DNA of 64,000 bases from JAHBVL01 sp964461025 (lineage in GTDB: Bacteria; Chloroflexota; Chloroflexia; Thermomicrobiales; UBA6265), in assembly GCA_964461025.1 (NCBI GenBank), contig CAYWSE010000006.1:13020-77019 (forward strand), in the 5' to 3' direction. Positions 17,103 through 25,986 of the stretch are shown here, piece after piece; the stretch's first letter is position 1, and each line of letters starts with the position of its first letter. The position numbers and the translations under genes were made by a program. The notes beneath the pieces were generated by a model. The model had not been told where the DNA came from. It saw only the letters and a list, made by a program, of their open reading frames with translations, and searched no databases.

Positions 17103-17760
17103 TCCGTCCATGCTCGTCGGTCAGCTCGGCTGGAAACTGCGCCGCCGACAGCGCTTTCAGCGTCACCTTGCGATAGGTGACATTGGGAATCTGGGTGAGG
17201 TGCCAGGCCATCGTCACCTGCGGATTGAGCAGAATGGCCGGGTACCCTAATTCTTCACAGACCAACCGCAACGGCGTCGCAAGATCGGAATCGTTCGACA
17301 CGATAACCGCCGTGTCGTAGCGTCGCCGAAACCCATCCGCCACCAGCCACGTCGCCAGATTGACGTCCGATCCTTTCTCCTCCGGAATCACGACCCACTC
17401 CTGGCGCAACGGCTCGGCGTAGAGCTTGCGCGGAAACGGATCTGCCACGTAGCGCCGCTTCTTGTGGATCAGGAATTGCCCTTCGTGGATCGTCAGGTTC
17501 GGGATCGTTCCCAGTGCGCGCAGATAGTCATGCTGGCGGAGGGGGTCGTCGGGATCGATCGGCGTAGGCTTCAATCGCGCCGTGAAGTAGCGAATCTGTT
17601 CGATCCGCAGAGCTGGAAACATCAGCTGACAGTATTTGCCGAGATCGAGCCATTTGTACGACCGCCACGCATGCGGCCGGGCCAGATTGTTGAAGCAGCC
17701 GTTGTAGAAGTTGAACCCGTCGAAATAGACGATCGCCCTTGGTCGCGCATCAGCGGGCAT
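17077..17760 (-). CDS. NYN-domain protein (PIN-like ribonuclease fold)
   Basis: 227 residues. RAIVYFDGFNFYNGCFNN at residues 7-24 is the NYN motif with the first acidic residue. KGSDVNLATWLVADG and AVIVSNDSDLATPLRLVCEELG carry the remaining acidic residues of a PIN-like nuclease site. NYN proteins are thought to act on RNA. Convergent overlap of 26 bases with the HD-domain gene. Genes of this type often lie in defence or accessory regions, and the next 3.5 kb look accessory. Confidence 0.85.
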   Translation of the reverse strand: MPADARPRAIVYFDGFNFYNGCFNNLARPHAWRSYKWLDLGKYCQLMFPALRIEQIRYFTARLKPTPIDPDDPLRQHDYLRALGTIPNLTIHEGQFLIHKKRRYVADPFPRKLYAEPLRQEWVVIPEEKGSDVNLATWLVADGFRRRYDTAVIVSNDSDLATPLRLVCEELGYPAILLNPQVTMAWHLTQIPNVTYRKVTLKALSAAQFPAELTDEHGRISRPESWA

Positions 17761-17878
17761 TCGTCATGTCCTTTCCCAACAGAAATGCGAAGACCGCCCG
17801 GAGGCGGTCCCGCGCCCTGCCGTGGTGGCGACAGGGGAAGTGGATTCAGTATATCAAGAACTGCTCAAAAAGGGATCA

Positions 17879-18208
17879 TCAGGCGGTCAGCGTTGCCTTC
17901 TCGACCTCTGCAAGGTTCGGCCATTCGCTCGTAGAATCGGCCGCGAACTGCAGCCACGACCGGCGCAGCGCAGTTCCAAGGCTCACGTTAGTGAATGCCT
18001 CAGGGCTGTCTTGCCACTGGTAGAGGAAATTCTGGATGCGCCAACCGAGTCGAAGTGCCGCCGAATCGGCGGCCATCCGGGCCTCCCACGACGCGTTCAT
18101 AAACCACGTGTTGAATTCTCCAATTGAAACAACGCCTCCCTCCAGCTTGCCGATGTACTCGGAGAGTCTTGAGAGCAGCATGTCGATGTTCTCGTGGGAG
18201 TCACTCAT
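17879..18208 (-). CDS. Small protein of unknown function, related to its neighbour
   Basis: 109 residues from ATG 18208; the frame extends upstream to 18367 but the first 53 residues are low-complexity basic sequence that overlaps the next gene. Predicted soluble and helical: LLSRLSEYIGKLEGG, FNTWFMNASWEARMAAD, IQNFLYQWQDS. The pattern of an L-rich helix, then FxxWFxxAxWxAxxxxD and a later helix recurs in the upstream gene at 18258-18548, suggesting tandem paralogues. I do not recognise the family. Confidence 0.6.
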   Translation of the reverse strand: MSDSHENIDMLLSRLSEYIGKLEGGVVSIGEFNTWFMNASWEARMAADSAALRLGWRIQNFLYQWQDSPEAFTNVSLGTALRRSWLQFAADSTSEWPNLAEVEKATLTA

Positions 18209-18257
18209 GACCGGGGTGGCGATCAAGTCGAATATGAGTCCTGATGCAAACCTAAAT

Positions 18258-18548
18258 TCACGAAGCGTGGGAGTATGCTGCCTCGGTTCGATCGGCGAAC
18301 CGCCCCTTGTGTTCGAGCCACGTCTCCCCGATCTTCCGCCGAAAGGTCTCCTCATTCCAGACGCCATCGTCCAAAATGTACGTGTAGTGTTCGATCGTTG
18401 AGGCTAGTTCGAAAATGGAATCGTCAACAGACGACTCGGCGTCCCACCAGGCCCTGCTGAACCAGTGTCTGAAGTCCGATACGGCTTCCGTATCACTCAG
18501 CAGTCTGGTCAAGTGCAGATCGAGATCGTCGAGAAACGTTGTCGCCAC
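18258..18548 (-). CDS. Small protein of unknown function, paralogue of downstream gene
   Basis: 96 residues from GTG 18548, chosen because GGGAG lies seven bases upstream; the frame is open to 18683 but has no ATG in a better place. Contains DLDLHLTRLLSDTEAVSDFRHW, then FSRAWWDAESSVDDSIFELA, aligning with the downstream protein (FNTWFMNASWEARMAADSAAL). Spacing of about 50 bases to the downstream start suggests an operon of two related small proteins. Function unknown; immunity or structural roles are only guesses. Confidence 0.55.
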   Translation of the reverse strand: MATTFLDDLDLHLTRLLSDTEAVSDFRHWFSRAWWDAESSVDDSIFELASTIEHYTYILDDGVWNEETFRRKIGETWLEHKGRFADRTEAAYSHAS

Positions 18549-18570
18549 GATTTGGCTCCCGAGTCGTGAA

Positions 18571-18843
18571 TTGAGAGCAAAGTTCGATGAACTGGCACTT
18601 GTGCAGGTGGCTCTCGCTGAAGAGTATACGTGTTGCCTGCACAAAGCGACGCTGGTGCGACTCGGCGACGGCACTGAGGCCATGTCGCTGACCGTAGGTT
18701 TCGAGGATCAACGAGGCGTTCGTCGTTTGACTGTGCATACCTATGTGGATGATGCGGGGCGAATTATCAGCCGCGGCGGCAAACTTGACCCAAAGTTCTT
18801 TCTGGACGAGCAGCAAGTCGCATACAAAATCGATCAGCGATGA
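18571..18843 (+). CDS. Hypothetical protein, start uncertain
   Basis: An open frame continues from 18415 on the + strand; the part after 18571 (TTG) or 18601 (GTG) is protein-like: AMSLTVGFEDQRGVRRLTVHTY, DDAGRIISRGGKLDP, FFLDEQQVAYKIDQR. Beta-rich pattern, about 90 residues. It would be divergent from the 18258-18548 gene, separated by about 20 bases. No recognisable family and no strong ribosome-binding site, so it is tentative. Confidence 0.4.
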   Translation: MRAKFDELALVQVALAEEYTCCLHKATLVRLGDGTEAMSLTVGFEDQRGVRRLTVHTYVDDAGRIISRGGKLDPKFFLDEQQVAYKIDQR

Positions 18844-19055
18844 CGATCAACAGTTGTCCGACTAAGGTTTGCCCCCTCAGAGAACTTTGAGTTCCCCTCG
18901 ATAGCGAGCCGGTTTCCGCGTTTCCCCCTTTCCGTCTGCTTGTCCTCAGGCGCTGATACACAAGTAAGAAGAAGCTCGTGATACGATCCGCTCAGTGGAG
19001 CAAAACATCTGCACGGCGATTCGCGGGTTCCGTTCTTGACCAAATGGGAGTTCGC

Positions 19056-20021
19056 ATGACCTCGATGACCTTCGGCATCATGAGTTTCTGTGTTAGCCCA
19101 TACGAAGAGCTGGCTCAACGGTTTCGGTTCGCGGAGTCGCTCGGTTTCTCCTCAGCCTGGGTCGATGACGATATCTACACACCGAATACCTCCGAATTCG
19201 ATTCATGGACGCTGCTCGCGGCGCTGGCTCGCGACACTTCCCGCATTCGGCTCGGCACGCTGGTCGCCGTTCCGACCTACCGCCATCCTTCGATTTTCGC
19301 CGCACAGGTGATGACCGCCGATCATCTCTCCGGCGGTCGCATACAGCTCGGCTTTGGCGCCGGCGGACCGCCAAACAATTACGGGGCGTTTGGTCTGGAC
19401 GATTGGACCGCCCAGGAGCGGGCAGGGCACTTCGAGGAGCAGACCGAAATCCTCGACAAGCTGCTGCGCGGCGAGCTCGTCAACTATCACGGCCGCCACT
19501 ATCAGATCAGAAATGCCCAGCTCACGCCGTCTGTCCAGCAACCCCGACCGCCATTGATTCTGGCCGCCCACGGTGAGCGAGGATTGCGGTTGACCGCGCG
19601 TCTCGCCGACGTCTGGAACTCTTTGGGTGGTCAACCCTATCGCATCGCCTGGGATCCTGCGAAACGAGTCAGTTTCGAGACCGCGGTCGAGAACACCCGG
19701 CGATTGAGCGAGCACCTCGACGAATACTGCGTTCAGATCGGTCGCGATCCCCTTACATTGCGTCGTAGCATCATCAACTACCGGCCGGTGTTCGATCCCC
19801 TTGCTTCGCTCGACGCCTTCGACGAGTATGTCGGCCGCTACCGCGAAATCGGCGTCTCGGAGATCATTTTCTACTGGCCCCCGCTCGACAACATCTTCCC
19901 CAGCGCGGGCGGCGGGGCGACCTCCGACGCGCCATTCGCCGACGCCGAACCGGTCACCGCGGCCCAGCAGGCGACGTTCGAAAAGATCGCGACGGAACGC
20001 ATTCTGCCAACATCCGTGTAG
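19056..20021 (+). CDS. LLM-class flavin-dependent oxidoreductase
   Basis: 321 residues from ATG 19056, set by GGGAG about six bases upstream; earlier in-frame ATG at 18978 gives a non-homologous extension. Luciferase-like fold: FGIMSFCVSPYEELAQRF, TSRIRLGTLVAVPTYRHPSI, LSGGRIQLGFGAGGPPNNYG and PLILAAHGERGLRLTARLAD. Second LLM protein in the window; both probably use reduced FMN or F420 on unknown substrates. The stop codon lies inside a GTAGGGG...CCTCGTGGGTA repeat. Confidence 0.87.
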   Translation: MTSMTFGIMSFCVSPYEELAQRFRFAESLGFSSAWVDDDIYTPNTSEFDSWTLLAALARDTSRIRLGTLVAVPTYRHPSIFAAQVMTADHLSGGRIQLGFGAGGPPNNYGAFGLDDWTAQERAGHFEEQTEILDKLLRGELVNYHGRHYQIRNAQLTPSVQQPRPPLILAAHGERGLRLTARLADVWNSLGGQPYRIAWDPAKRVSFETAVENTRRLSEHLDEYCVQIGRDPLTLRRSIINYRPVFDPLASLDAFDEYVGRYREIGVSEIIFYWPPLDNIFPSAGGGATSDAPFADAEPVTAAQQATFEKIATERILPTSV

Positions 20022-20040
20022 GGGTGCCTCTCGTGGGTAC
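20017..20040 (+). repeat. TGTAGGGG...CTCGTGGGTA short repeat
   Basis: Covers the stop of the LLM gene and matches 51034-51059 in the window (TGTAGGG, then CTCGTGGGTA; both followed within ~15 bases by GCAA). The second copy folds into an 8-bp hairpin, this one only weakly. Confidence 0.55.
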
Positions 20041-20070
20041 TATTTTCTCACGCAAGGGAGGTCCGAATCA

Positions 20071-20160
20071 ATGAACACTGTCAAGACATGGTTCTGGTGG
20101 ACACACACCGTCTGGCGAAGACGGGCAGGCACGAGGTCGGCCCTTGCAGGACTGCTGTGA
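20071..20160 (+). CDS. Possible 29-residue Trp-rich small ORF
   Basis: ATG 20071 is preceded by AAGGGAGG with a nine-base spacer, a strong ribosome-binding site. The product would be MNTVKTWFWWTHTVW followed by RRRAGTRSALAGLL. It has four Trp in fifteen residues and then a basic stretch, like a short amphipathic or leader peptide. Sits between the LLM gene and the convergent RhuM gene. Only the ribosome-binding site supports it; chance occurrence is possible. Confidence 0.3.
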   Translation: MNTVKTWFWWTHTVWRRRAGTRSALAGLL

Positions 20161-20189
20161 AGCGACTCCCATCACTAGACCTAGCCGCG

Positions 20190-21212
20190 TCAATCGGCAG
20201 AATTGATTTCTTTCTTGTTGATCTTCCCGATTGAGGTGTTGAAGTGGTCCTCAACGGGGCCCCGCTCAGAGTCTCTCTGTTTCCGATAAACGTCATATTG
20301 CGCATGCGCCCGCTCGAGTGCCTGAATTCTCGACACCGATCCACTGTTCGAGAGGATTTCCCGTCCAGAAAGGGCGAGAAATCCGTCAATCTTTTCCAGC
20401 CAGTCCTTCATGTAAATCGGCGTTCTGCCGATTGCTTGCAGTTCGGCAAAGTCGAGGCAAAGCGTGACGATTCGGTTGAGCAGAGAGAGCTCGTCTTCAA
20501 AAAGATAGTTCTTGGCGATTTCTGCCTCGCTCCGAGTCAATTGAGCGCCAACCCAATTGGTCATCCCCATATTGGGCCTGTTGGCATCAGCGCGTGAGTA
20601 GATGATTTCTGCCGCTGTTTTGCCGTGCGCGGCAAAATGCATCTTGTTCTGTACGGTTGCAAAGAACAGCTTTGACACCTCGGAGGCAGGATCGTAGTCA
20701 ATACTCGTTGAGAAGATGTCCAGAACCTTCCGCCAGAACACTCTCTCGCTGGACCGAATATCCCGGATACGTTCGAGGAGTTCCTCAAAGTAGTTTCCGC
20801 CCCCTGCTCGCTTGAGCAAATCATCGTTAAGGAGGAAACCTTTGATCAGGTACTCTCGAATGTGTTTTGTTGCCCAAATGCGAAACTGCGTGCCTCGATG
20901 TGATTTCACCCGGTATCCAACCGAAATAATGACGTCGAGGTTGTGATAGGCAATTTCCCTGGTCACCTCACGTTCGCCCTCGAGTTGAACTGTTGCAAAA
21001 AATGCAACAGTTGCCTCTCGGTCGAGTTCGCCTTCTGAGAAGACATTCGAGATATGCCGTGAAATGACGGACTTGTCTCGCTGAAACAACTCGGCCATTT
21101 GGTCGAGGGACAACCAGACTGTCTCGCCGATCAGGCGGACTTCGATGTCGGCGCCGTCTTCCGCAGCGAAGAGCAGAAACTCGGTTCTCTCAGGGATGCT
21201 CTGGTCTGCCAA
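20190..21212 (-). CDS. rhuM: RhuM-family (virulence RhuM) protein
   Basis: 340 residues with the RhuM signature: VWLSLDQMAELFQRDKSVIS, RHISNVFSEGEL, ATVAFFATVQLEGEREVTR and YHNLDVIISVGYRVKSHRG, then FRIWATKHIREYLIKGF. The C-terminal half carries FFATVQNKMHFAAHGKTAAEI, seen in the longer family members. The N-terminal part resembles a helix-turn-helix. Named from Salmonella pathogenicity islands; members are common in genomic islands and beside restriction or toxin genes. Their activity is not established. Local base composition is visibly lower in GC than the flanks, consistent with transfer. Confidence 0.88.
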   Translation of the reverse strand: MADQSIPERTEFLLFAAEDGADIEVRLIGETVWLSLDQMAELFQRDKSVISRHISNVFSEGELDREATVAFFATVQLEGEREVTREIAYHNLDVIISVGYRVKSHRGTQFRIWATKHIREYLIKGFLLNDDLLKRAGGGNYFEELLERIRDIRSSERVFWRKVLDIFSTSIDYDPASEVSKLFFATVQNKMHFAAHGKTAAEIIYSRADANRPNMGMTNWVGAQLTRSEAEIAKNYLFEDELSLLNRIVTLCLDFAELQAIGRTPIYMKDWLEKIDGFLALSGREILSNSGSVSRIQALERAHAQYDVYRKQRDSERGPVEDHFNTSIGKINKKEINSAD

Positions 21213-21223
21213 TGTCGTTTGGA

Positions 21224-22525
21224 TCAGCCTGCCGCAAACGCAGGCAACATCCCCTGCTCATCGAAAGGCATATCGGTGAACTCGCCGAGCGCGGTCACTT
21301 TGCCGGTCGCTTCCAGCTCCGGCCAGAGCGCTTCCGACACCCATAGATCCTCGACGTCCTTCGTGTTCCGGATGCGGGCGATCTTCACGCTCTCGATCCG
21401 CGTGTGCATGGCGCTGCCGATTGCCAGATAGAGCGCCTGCCGATCGTTGTCGATGACCATCGGCAACCGTCCACCGGCCGGATACTTCGAGGTGATCACG
21501 TTCATATAGGTGAAAGTCGGATTGATCTTATCGGCCAGCTGTTTGAGAACAAAGTCGCCAAGACCGACCCCCGTCGCGTTGCCCTCGGTGTCTGGCGTCA
21601 GATCCCGAAAGATCACCCGGTGGATGTCTGGTTTGGGAATGATCTCGCTCTTAAGCAACTCGCCGGAGACGTCCCGGTTGATCACATTCGGGTCGGCGCC
21701 GTCGCCACTGATGTCCTTGCCGATCTGGTCGACGATCAGCACGTCGATGCGCTCGCCGGGCAGCCGCCCCATCCGCTCGCGGGCGATCTTCAACAACTCG
21801 ATCTCCCGCTCGTGGATTTTCGGACCAGGCATCGCTTCGATCAGACTCAGATGACTATGCCCGTTCTCGACGATCCCAATCCCGAAGTTCATGTTGGCGT
21901 GACTGATGCTGAACCGCCCCACGGCAGGAATCAGTCGGTGGAACTCCGGGAAACCGTGGCTGTGAAAGACATCGGCCCCCTTCTGCTTGCCCAGACCGAT
22001 CGCGATCATCTTCATCAATCCGGACTCGATCGGTCCGTGGAAGTCGGTATGCGGCTTGATCCGGCCGACCGGAATGACGACGTCCGCTTCATACGCGTTT
22101 TTGTCGAAGTAGACGGGAACATCATCCTCCACCGAGCCGAGCAGTACCGTCTCCATGCTCGACCGGATCGGACAACCCATCGCCTCTTCGGTGACGCCGT
22201 AATGCGCGATCAGCTCGCGCTGTCCTTCCGCCGTCGCCCCTCCATGACTTCCCATCGCCGGTACGATGAACGGCACGCCACCACACGCCCGAACCTGGTC
22301 GACCACTGCGCGCGTGATGTCGGCGATGCGATGAATTCCTCTGCTGCCGCAGGTGATCGCTACCGACGCCCCCGGCGCAATCGAATCCCCAATGCCCGGC
22401 TTCGCGAACTCCGTGGCCATCGCGGCCGGAATGTCTTCGATCTCCTCGCTGTTCAGCTCCTGACGCACGAGCCGCCAGCGAGGCAGTTCGCCACGCACAA
22501 ATACGTTCAAACCTTCGAGTGACAT
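21224..22525 (-). CDS. LarA-like (DUF2088) lactate racemase domain protein
   Basis: 433 residues from ATG 22525, supported by AGGAG nine bases upstream. Resembles the N-terminal domain of nickel-pincer lactate racemase LarA: PAMGSHGGATAEGQRELIA, then GRIKPHTDFHGPIESGLMKM, which carry the His/Lys positions that hold the cofactor in LarA, and DVLIVDQIGKDISGDG. Length is close to LarA, but no larB/C/E cofactor genes are in the window. It may racemise or epimerise another 2-hydroxy acid. It ends 11 bases from the RhuM gene, but base composition differs. Confidence 0.75.
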   Translation of the reverse strand: MSLEGLNVFVRGELPRWRLVRQELNSEEIEDIPAAMATEFAKPGIGDSIAPGASVAITCGSRGIHRIADITRAVVDQVRACGGVPFIVPAMGSHGGATAEGQRELIAHYGVTEEAMGCPIRSSMETVLLGSVEDDVPVYFDKNAYEADVVIPVGRIKPHTDFHGPIESGLMKMIAIGLGKQKGADVFHSHGFPEFHRLIPAVGRFSISHANMNFGIGIVENGHSHLSLIEAMPGPKIHEREIELLKIARERMGRLPGERIDVLIVDQIGKDISGDGADPNVINRDVSGELLKSEIIPKPDIHRVIFRDLTPDTEGNATGVGLGDFVLKQLADKINPTFTYMNVITSKYPAGGRLPMVIDNDRQALYLAIGSAMHTRIESVKIARIRNTKDVEDLWVSEALWPELEATGKVTALGEFTDMPFDEQGMLPAFAAG

Positions 22526-22669
22526 TGCAGTTCGCTCCTGCCCGATCTCGCGGACCGTGCCTTGATAGAAACCCATACTCGCCGCTTCAATCGGTCATGT
22601 CAACTTTGCGCCGATACCGCATATGATTCGGCGATGCGGTTTCGATGATTTCACGATGAGGAAAGACAG

Positions 22670-24007
22670 ATGGCATTGCTCGAACAACTCGACGATGTGA
22701 TCCAGGAGTCAATGGAACGGTGGGAGGTCCCAGGCGTGTCCGTTGGCATCCTCTATGACGGCGCGGTCGAGTTTGCCGGTCACGGCATCGCCAATGCCGA
22801 GACGGGAGCGCCGGTCGCGCCGGAAACGCTCTTTCAGGTTGGCTCGATCAGCAAGGTCTTTACCGCCACTCTCTTGATGACTCTCGTCGACGAAGGCCGC
22901 ATCGACGTCGAAGCGCCGATCGTCACGTATGTCCCGGAGCTCACGCTGCGAGACGCGAGCGCTCGTGGCGCGATCACGGTGCGCCATTTGTTGACGCACA
23001 TGTCCGGTTTCTACGGCGACCGCTTCGACAGTCACGGCGATGGCGACGATGCCCTGGCGCGCGCCGTCGCGGCGTTTGTCGATCTTCCCCAGCAGACCCG
23101 GCCCGGAGAGCTCTGGACGTACTGCAACGCCGGCATCGACCTCCTGGGCCGGGCGATCGAAAACATGCTTGGCATTCCCTTCGAGCAGGCGATGAAAGAA
23201 CGTCTCTTCGATCCACTCGGACTCGAACGCTCCACCTACTTCGCCAGCGAAGCGATCATGCACTCGGTAGCCGTCGGGCACGCCGGCGGCGGGGGAGAAC
23301 CGGTGCGAACGGTTGCGCCATGGCCGGTGCCTCGCCGTACACATCCCGCCGGCGGGGTCGTCTCCAATGTCCTCGAGCTTCTGCGCTTTGCCGGCTGTCA
23401 CATGAACGACGGCGAACTGGGCGGTGTGCGCGTCATCTCCGCCGATGCCGCCCGTGCTATGCGCACGATACAGACGCCCGCCGACTTTGGAAGGAGCTGG
23501 GGTTTCGGCTGGCTTATGCGGTCTGTCGGCGACACGCACACCGTTGAACACGGCGGCGCCACCAACGGCTTCACGGCCCGGCTTCTGACTGTTCCTGAGC
23601 GGAAATTCGCGGTCGCCATTCTGACAAATCACGACAATGGTGGCGCGGTGCATGGCGCCATCGCGAACGCGGCATTGAGCCGGCTGCTGTCTCTCGACAC
23701 TCCGGCCCCGGCCACGATCGAGCTCGATCGCGAAGCGCTGTCGCGATTGCAGGGGCATTTTCATCACGGTCTCGCCGACATCACCTTCCGTCTGGAAGGC
23801 GACGACCTCATCATGCACCGTGTCGACCACGAGCCCTTCCGCGACGAGGAGGACGTTCACGCTCCGGCAAGAGCTGTGCCAATCTCGGCGACCGAGGTCA
23901 TCATCGCCGAGGGCCTCTACGAAGGCGCGGTGGCCGAGTTCTTCTGGAATGCGGACGGTTCACCGCGCTTCATCCGTATGGGAGGCCGGCTCGGTCATCC
24001 CAGGTAG
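22670..24007 (+). CDS. Serine hydrolase of the beta-lactamase class C / esterase group
   Basis: 445 residues starting at ATG 22670 with GGAAAGACAG upstream. The catalytic SxxK is Ser59-Lys62 in FQVGSISKVFTATLL, followed by HLLTHMSGF, the YxN motif LWTYCNAGIDLLGRAIE and HGGATNGFTARL in place of KTG. No signal peptide, so probably a cytoplasmic esterase or D-aminopeptidase-like enzyme rather than an antibiotic-resistance lactamase. A C-terminal beta domain (about 340-440) is typical for this family. Confidence 0.88.
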   Translation: MALLEQLDDVIQESMERWEVPGVSVGILYDGAVEFAGHGIANAETGAPVAPETLFQVGSISKVFTATLLMTLVDEGRIDVEAPIVTYVPELTLRDASARGAITVRHLLTHMSGFYGDRFDSHGDGDDALARAVAAFVDLPQQTRPGELWTYCNAGIDLLGRAIENMLGIPFEQAMKERLFDPLGLERSTYFASEAIMHSVAVGHAGGGGEPVRTVAPWPVPRRTHPAGGVVSNVLELLRFAGCHMNDGELGGVRVISADAARAMRTIQTPADFGRSWGFGWLMRSVGDTHTVEHGGATNGFTARLLTVPERKFAVAILTNHDNGGAVHGAIANAALSRLLSLDTPAPATIELDREALSRLQGHFHHGLADITFRLEGDDLIMHRVDHEPFRDEEDVHAPARAVPISATEVIIAEGLYEGAVAEFFWNADGSPRFIRMGGRLGHPR

Positions 24008-24102
24008 GCGAACCGGCACAAGCAGGGCGGCTCGATCCTGCGGCAGTTTTCCGCCCGGCCGCCGTTCCGGTGGTTGGTCTGCTGTCCTGCCGTCGCCGGA
24101 GA

Positions 24103-25749
24103 CTATGGTTCGGGGGCCTCGGTCGTTGTCGCAGGATCTGGCGGAAACGTGGTCATCTCCGGCTCGCTTGTGGTCGTCGAGGTTGTCGGACTGGTTACGT
24201 TCGTTTCAACGGCCGGAATGGCCTCGGGTTCACCGGCGCACATGGCGTCATAAACGCAATCGGCGAAAAGCGCTGGCGCCGTCGGATAGATTCTGCTGCA
24301 GTTGGTGATGATCTGCGCCAGGATGTTTGGCGGGGCCGGAGTGACTCCTTCCGAACAATCCCAACTCTCCCAACAGGCTGATGCAAGTACGCATTCTGCG
24401 AACGCTTCGTCATCTGTTGGGAAGTTCTCCCGGCATATACCCTTGATTGCTTCGAACACCGAAGCCAGAGGCAGTTCGCTTGCGCCAGGACAAACCCATG
24501 CTGGGGGTGATGTAGTGGTCGTGGGCTGTTCGGTCGTGGTCGTCGGCGCTTCGCAGGGCTGATTCGCGTCCTGGCAAGCTCCATTGCAGCAGATCATTCC
24601 GCTCTCGCAACAGCCCTCGGACCCCGGACAACAAATGGGAAGAGTGCTCGGACAACAATGAGACCCAACACCGCAGCATATGGCCTCGGGATATGGGCAG
24701 CACCCCCATTGACCCGCACTGAGAGGACAGCACGTTTCTAATCCGCCACAGGTACCCGCCGGGCAGGTTGAACCGGCACACGAACTGCCCGAAGCCGGTT
24801 CGCATCGACCGTCACAGCAGATATGGTCTGGAGACACGCCACACTGGGCCTCGTTCGCATCGGTGTCGGCAACGCATTCATGACTGCCGTCGCAAACCTG
24901 ACAATCAGGGCAGTCTCCCGTGCCGCCCTGTGCTACGGCTACGCAGGTGTTGGCGATGCATGCCCAGCACGCTTCATTGCCGCTTGCTGTTAGCTGCGGA
25001 CAATCCGGGTTATTGCAGCATTGATACGCGGGATCAATGCACGTTGGCGTACCGAGACCTTCATTCCGGCACACGACTCGGCCTGCAGGACAGCAAGTGA
25101 GACCCGGTCTGGCAGGTTGCGGCGCGCTGGTCGGTGAAATCGGTTCGAAAACGAACGTCGACGATGGATCGAAGCAGGCGCCGTCGCAGCATCGATCGTC
25201 GCAGGTGAGGTGAGTGGGACAGCACACTTCTTCCTGGACAAACGGACCCTCCGGGAAAACGCGGGTAAGGCAGGTATGGGTGGCGTTGCAGCACTCTCTG
25301 TCGCAGCACTGCTCCGAAGTAGGGCAGCACTCCAAACCGCATGGAAACGATCCGTGGCCATCCTGCCCATCACAGCAAAAGTCCGCGTTGCCTGAACGAG
25401 CGCACGTCCCCGCAGAGCAGCAAACCAGGCCTCCCGTGCATACAACATCACCAGGCACATCGCAGCATGTACCGTCGCGTCTGCACGCGTCTTCGGGACA
25501 GCAGGTGGAACCGCACGCCGACTCGCCAGGTGGGCAGGTGGTCGTCGTCGGGATTGTGGGCTTGGCCGGCGGTGGAACCGTTGGTCGTGTCGAAATCGAT
25601 CGCGCATCGACCCCTGGGGTCGGCAGGATGCCACCGGCCGACGCTCCGCCAAGTCCAATCAAACCCTTGAGGAGGCTGCGCCGAGATGCACGAGTGGCGA
25701 ACGAGCGCACAAACCAGTCGAACTGCTGGCCGTCCAAGTTCAGTACCAC
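24103..25749 (-). CDS. Tat-exported Cys-rich protein with granulin-like segment
   Basis: 548 residues from GTG 25749. A clear Tat signal (ASRRSLLKGLIGLGGASAGG, residues ~22-41) predicts export of a folded protein. Pro/Thr linkers at ~50-72 and the C-terminus (TTTTSEPEMTTFPP) look like cell-surface stalks. Between ~73 and 395 there are dozens of cysteines, many as CC pairs. Residues ~337-372 read TCCPLSAGQWGCCPYPEAIC followed by CGVGSHCCP, matching the granulin/epithelin cysteine pattern known from animals. A second region (~410-510) has paired CRENFPTDDEAFAECVLASAC-like motifs. No partner is evident; a disulfide-stabilised surface or predatory/adhesive protein is a guess. Confidence 0.8.
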   Translation of the reverse strand: MVLNLDGQQFDWFVRSFATRASRRSLLKGLIGLGGASAGGILPTPGVDARSISTRPTVPPPAKPTIPTTTTCPPGESACGSTCCPEDACRRDGTCCDVPGDVVCTGGLVCCSAGTCARSGNADFCCDGQDGHGSFPCGLECCPTSEQCCDRECCNATHTCLTRVFPEGPFVQEEVCCPTHLTCDDRCCDGACFDPSSTFVFEPISPTSAPQPARPGLTCCPAGRVVCRNEGLGTPTCIDPAYQCCNNPDCPQLTASGNEACWACIANTCVAVAQGGTGDCPDCQVCDGSHECVADTDANEAQCGVSPDHICCDGRCEPASGSSCAGSTCPAGTCGGLETCCPLSAGQWGCCPYPEAICCGVGSHCCPSTLPICCPGSEGCCESGMICCNGACQDANQPCEAPTTTTEQPTTTTSPPAWVCPGASELPLASVFEAIKGICRENFPTDDEAFAECVLASACWESWDCSEGVTPAPPNILAQIITNCSRIYPTAPALFADCVYDAMCAGEPEAIPAVETNVTSPTTSTTTSEPEMTTFPPDPATTTEAPEP

Positions 25750-25929
25750 CTTCCCGAAATGCGATGGAAGTACGAGTGCGTGCTGATGATTATGTCGCTA
25801 TGGGCGATTCTGGTCAACCTGAGAGGCGATCAGCGAGGAATGTCTCCGCTACTCCATGTCGCCCGGGTAGTGGAGGACATTCGCGTCCGTCGCACAGCTA
25901 TCCCCACGCTCATCACATGAGATCGGGTG

Positions 25930-25948
25930 TCTCGTCCCTGGGACGAGA
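25930..25948. terminator. Hairpin downstream of the serine hydrolase lipoprotein gene
   Basis: Perfect 8-bp stem TCTCGTCC/GGACGAGA with a three-base loop, 38 bases past the stop of the minus-strand serine hydrolase. No T-run follows, so a terminator role is tentative. Confidence 0.4.
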
Positions 25949-25986
25949 TCTCAGAGCATCAGCGGTGTGCACCAGTCAACGACGCG

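Noticed and set aside
21404..22522. 372-codon open frame on the + strand
   Set aside because: Antisense shadow of the LarA-like gene, His/Arg/Asp-rich without recognisable motifs.
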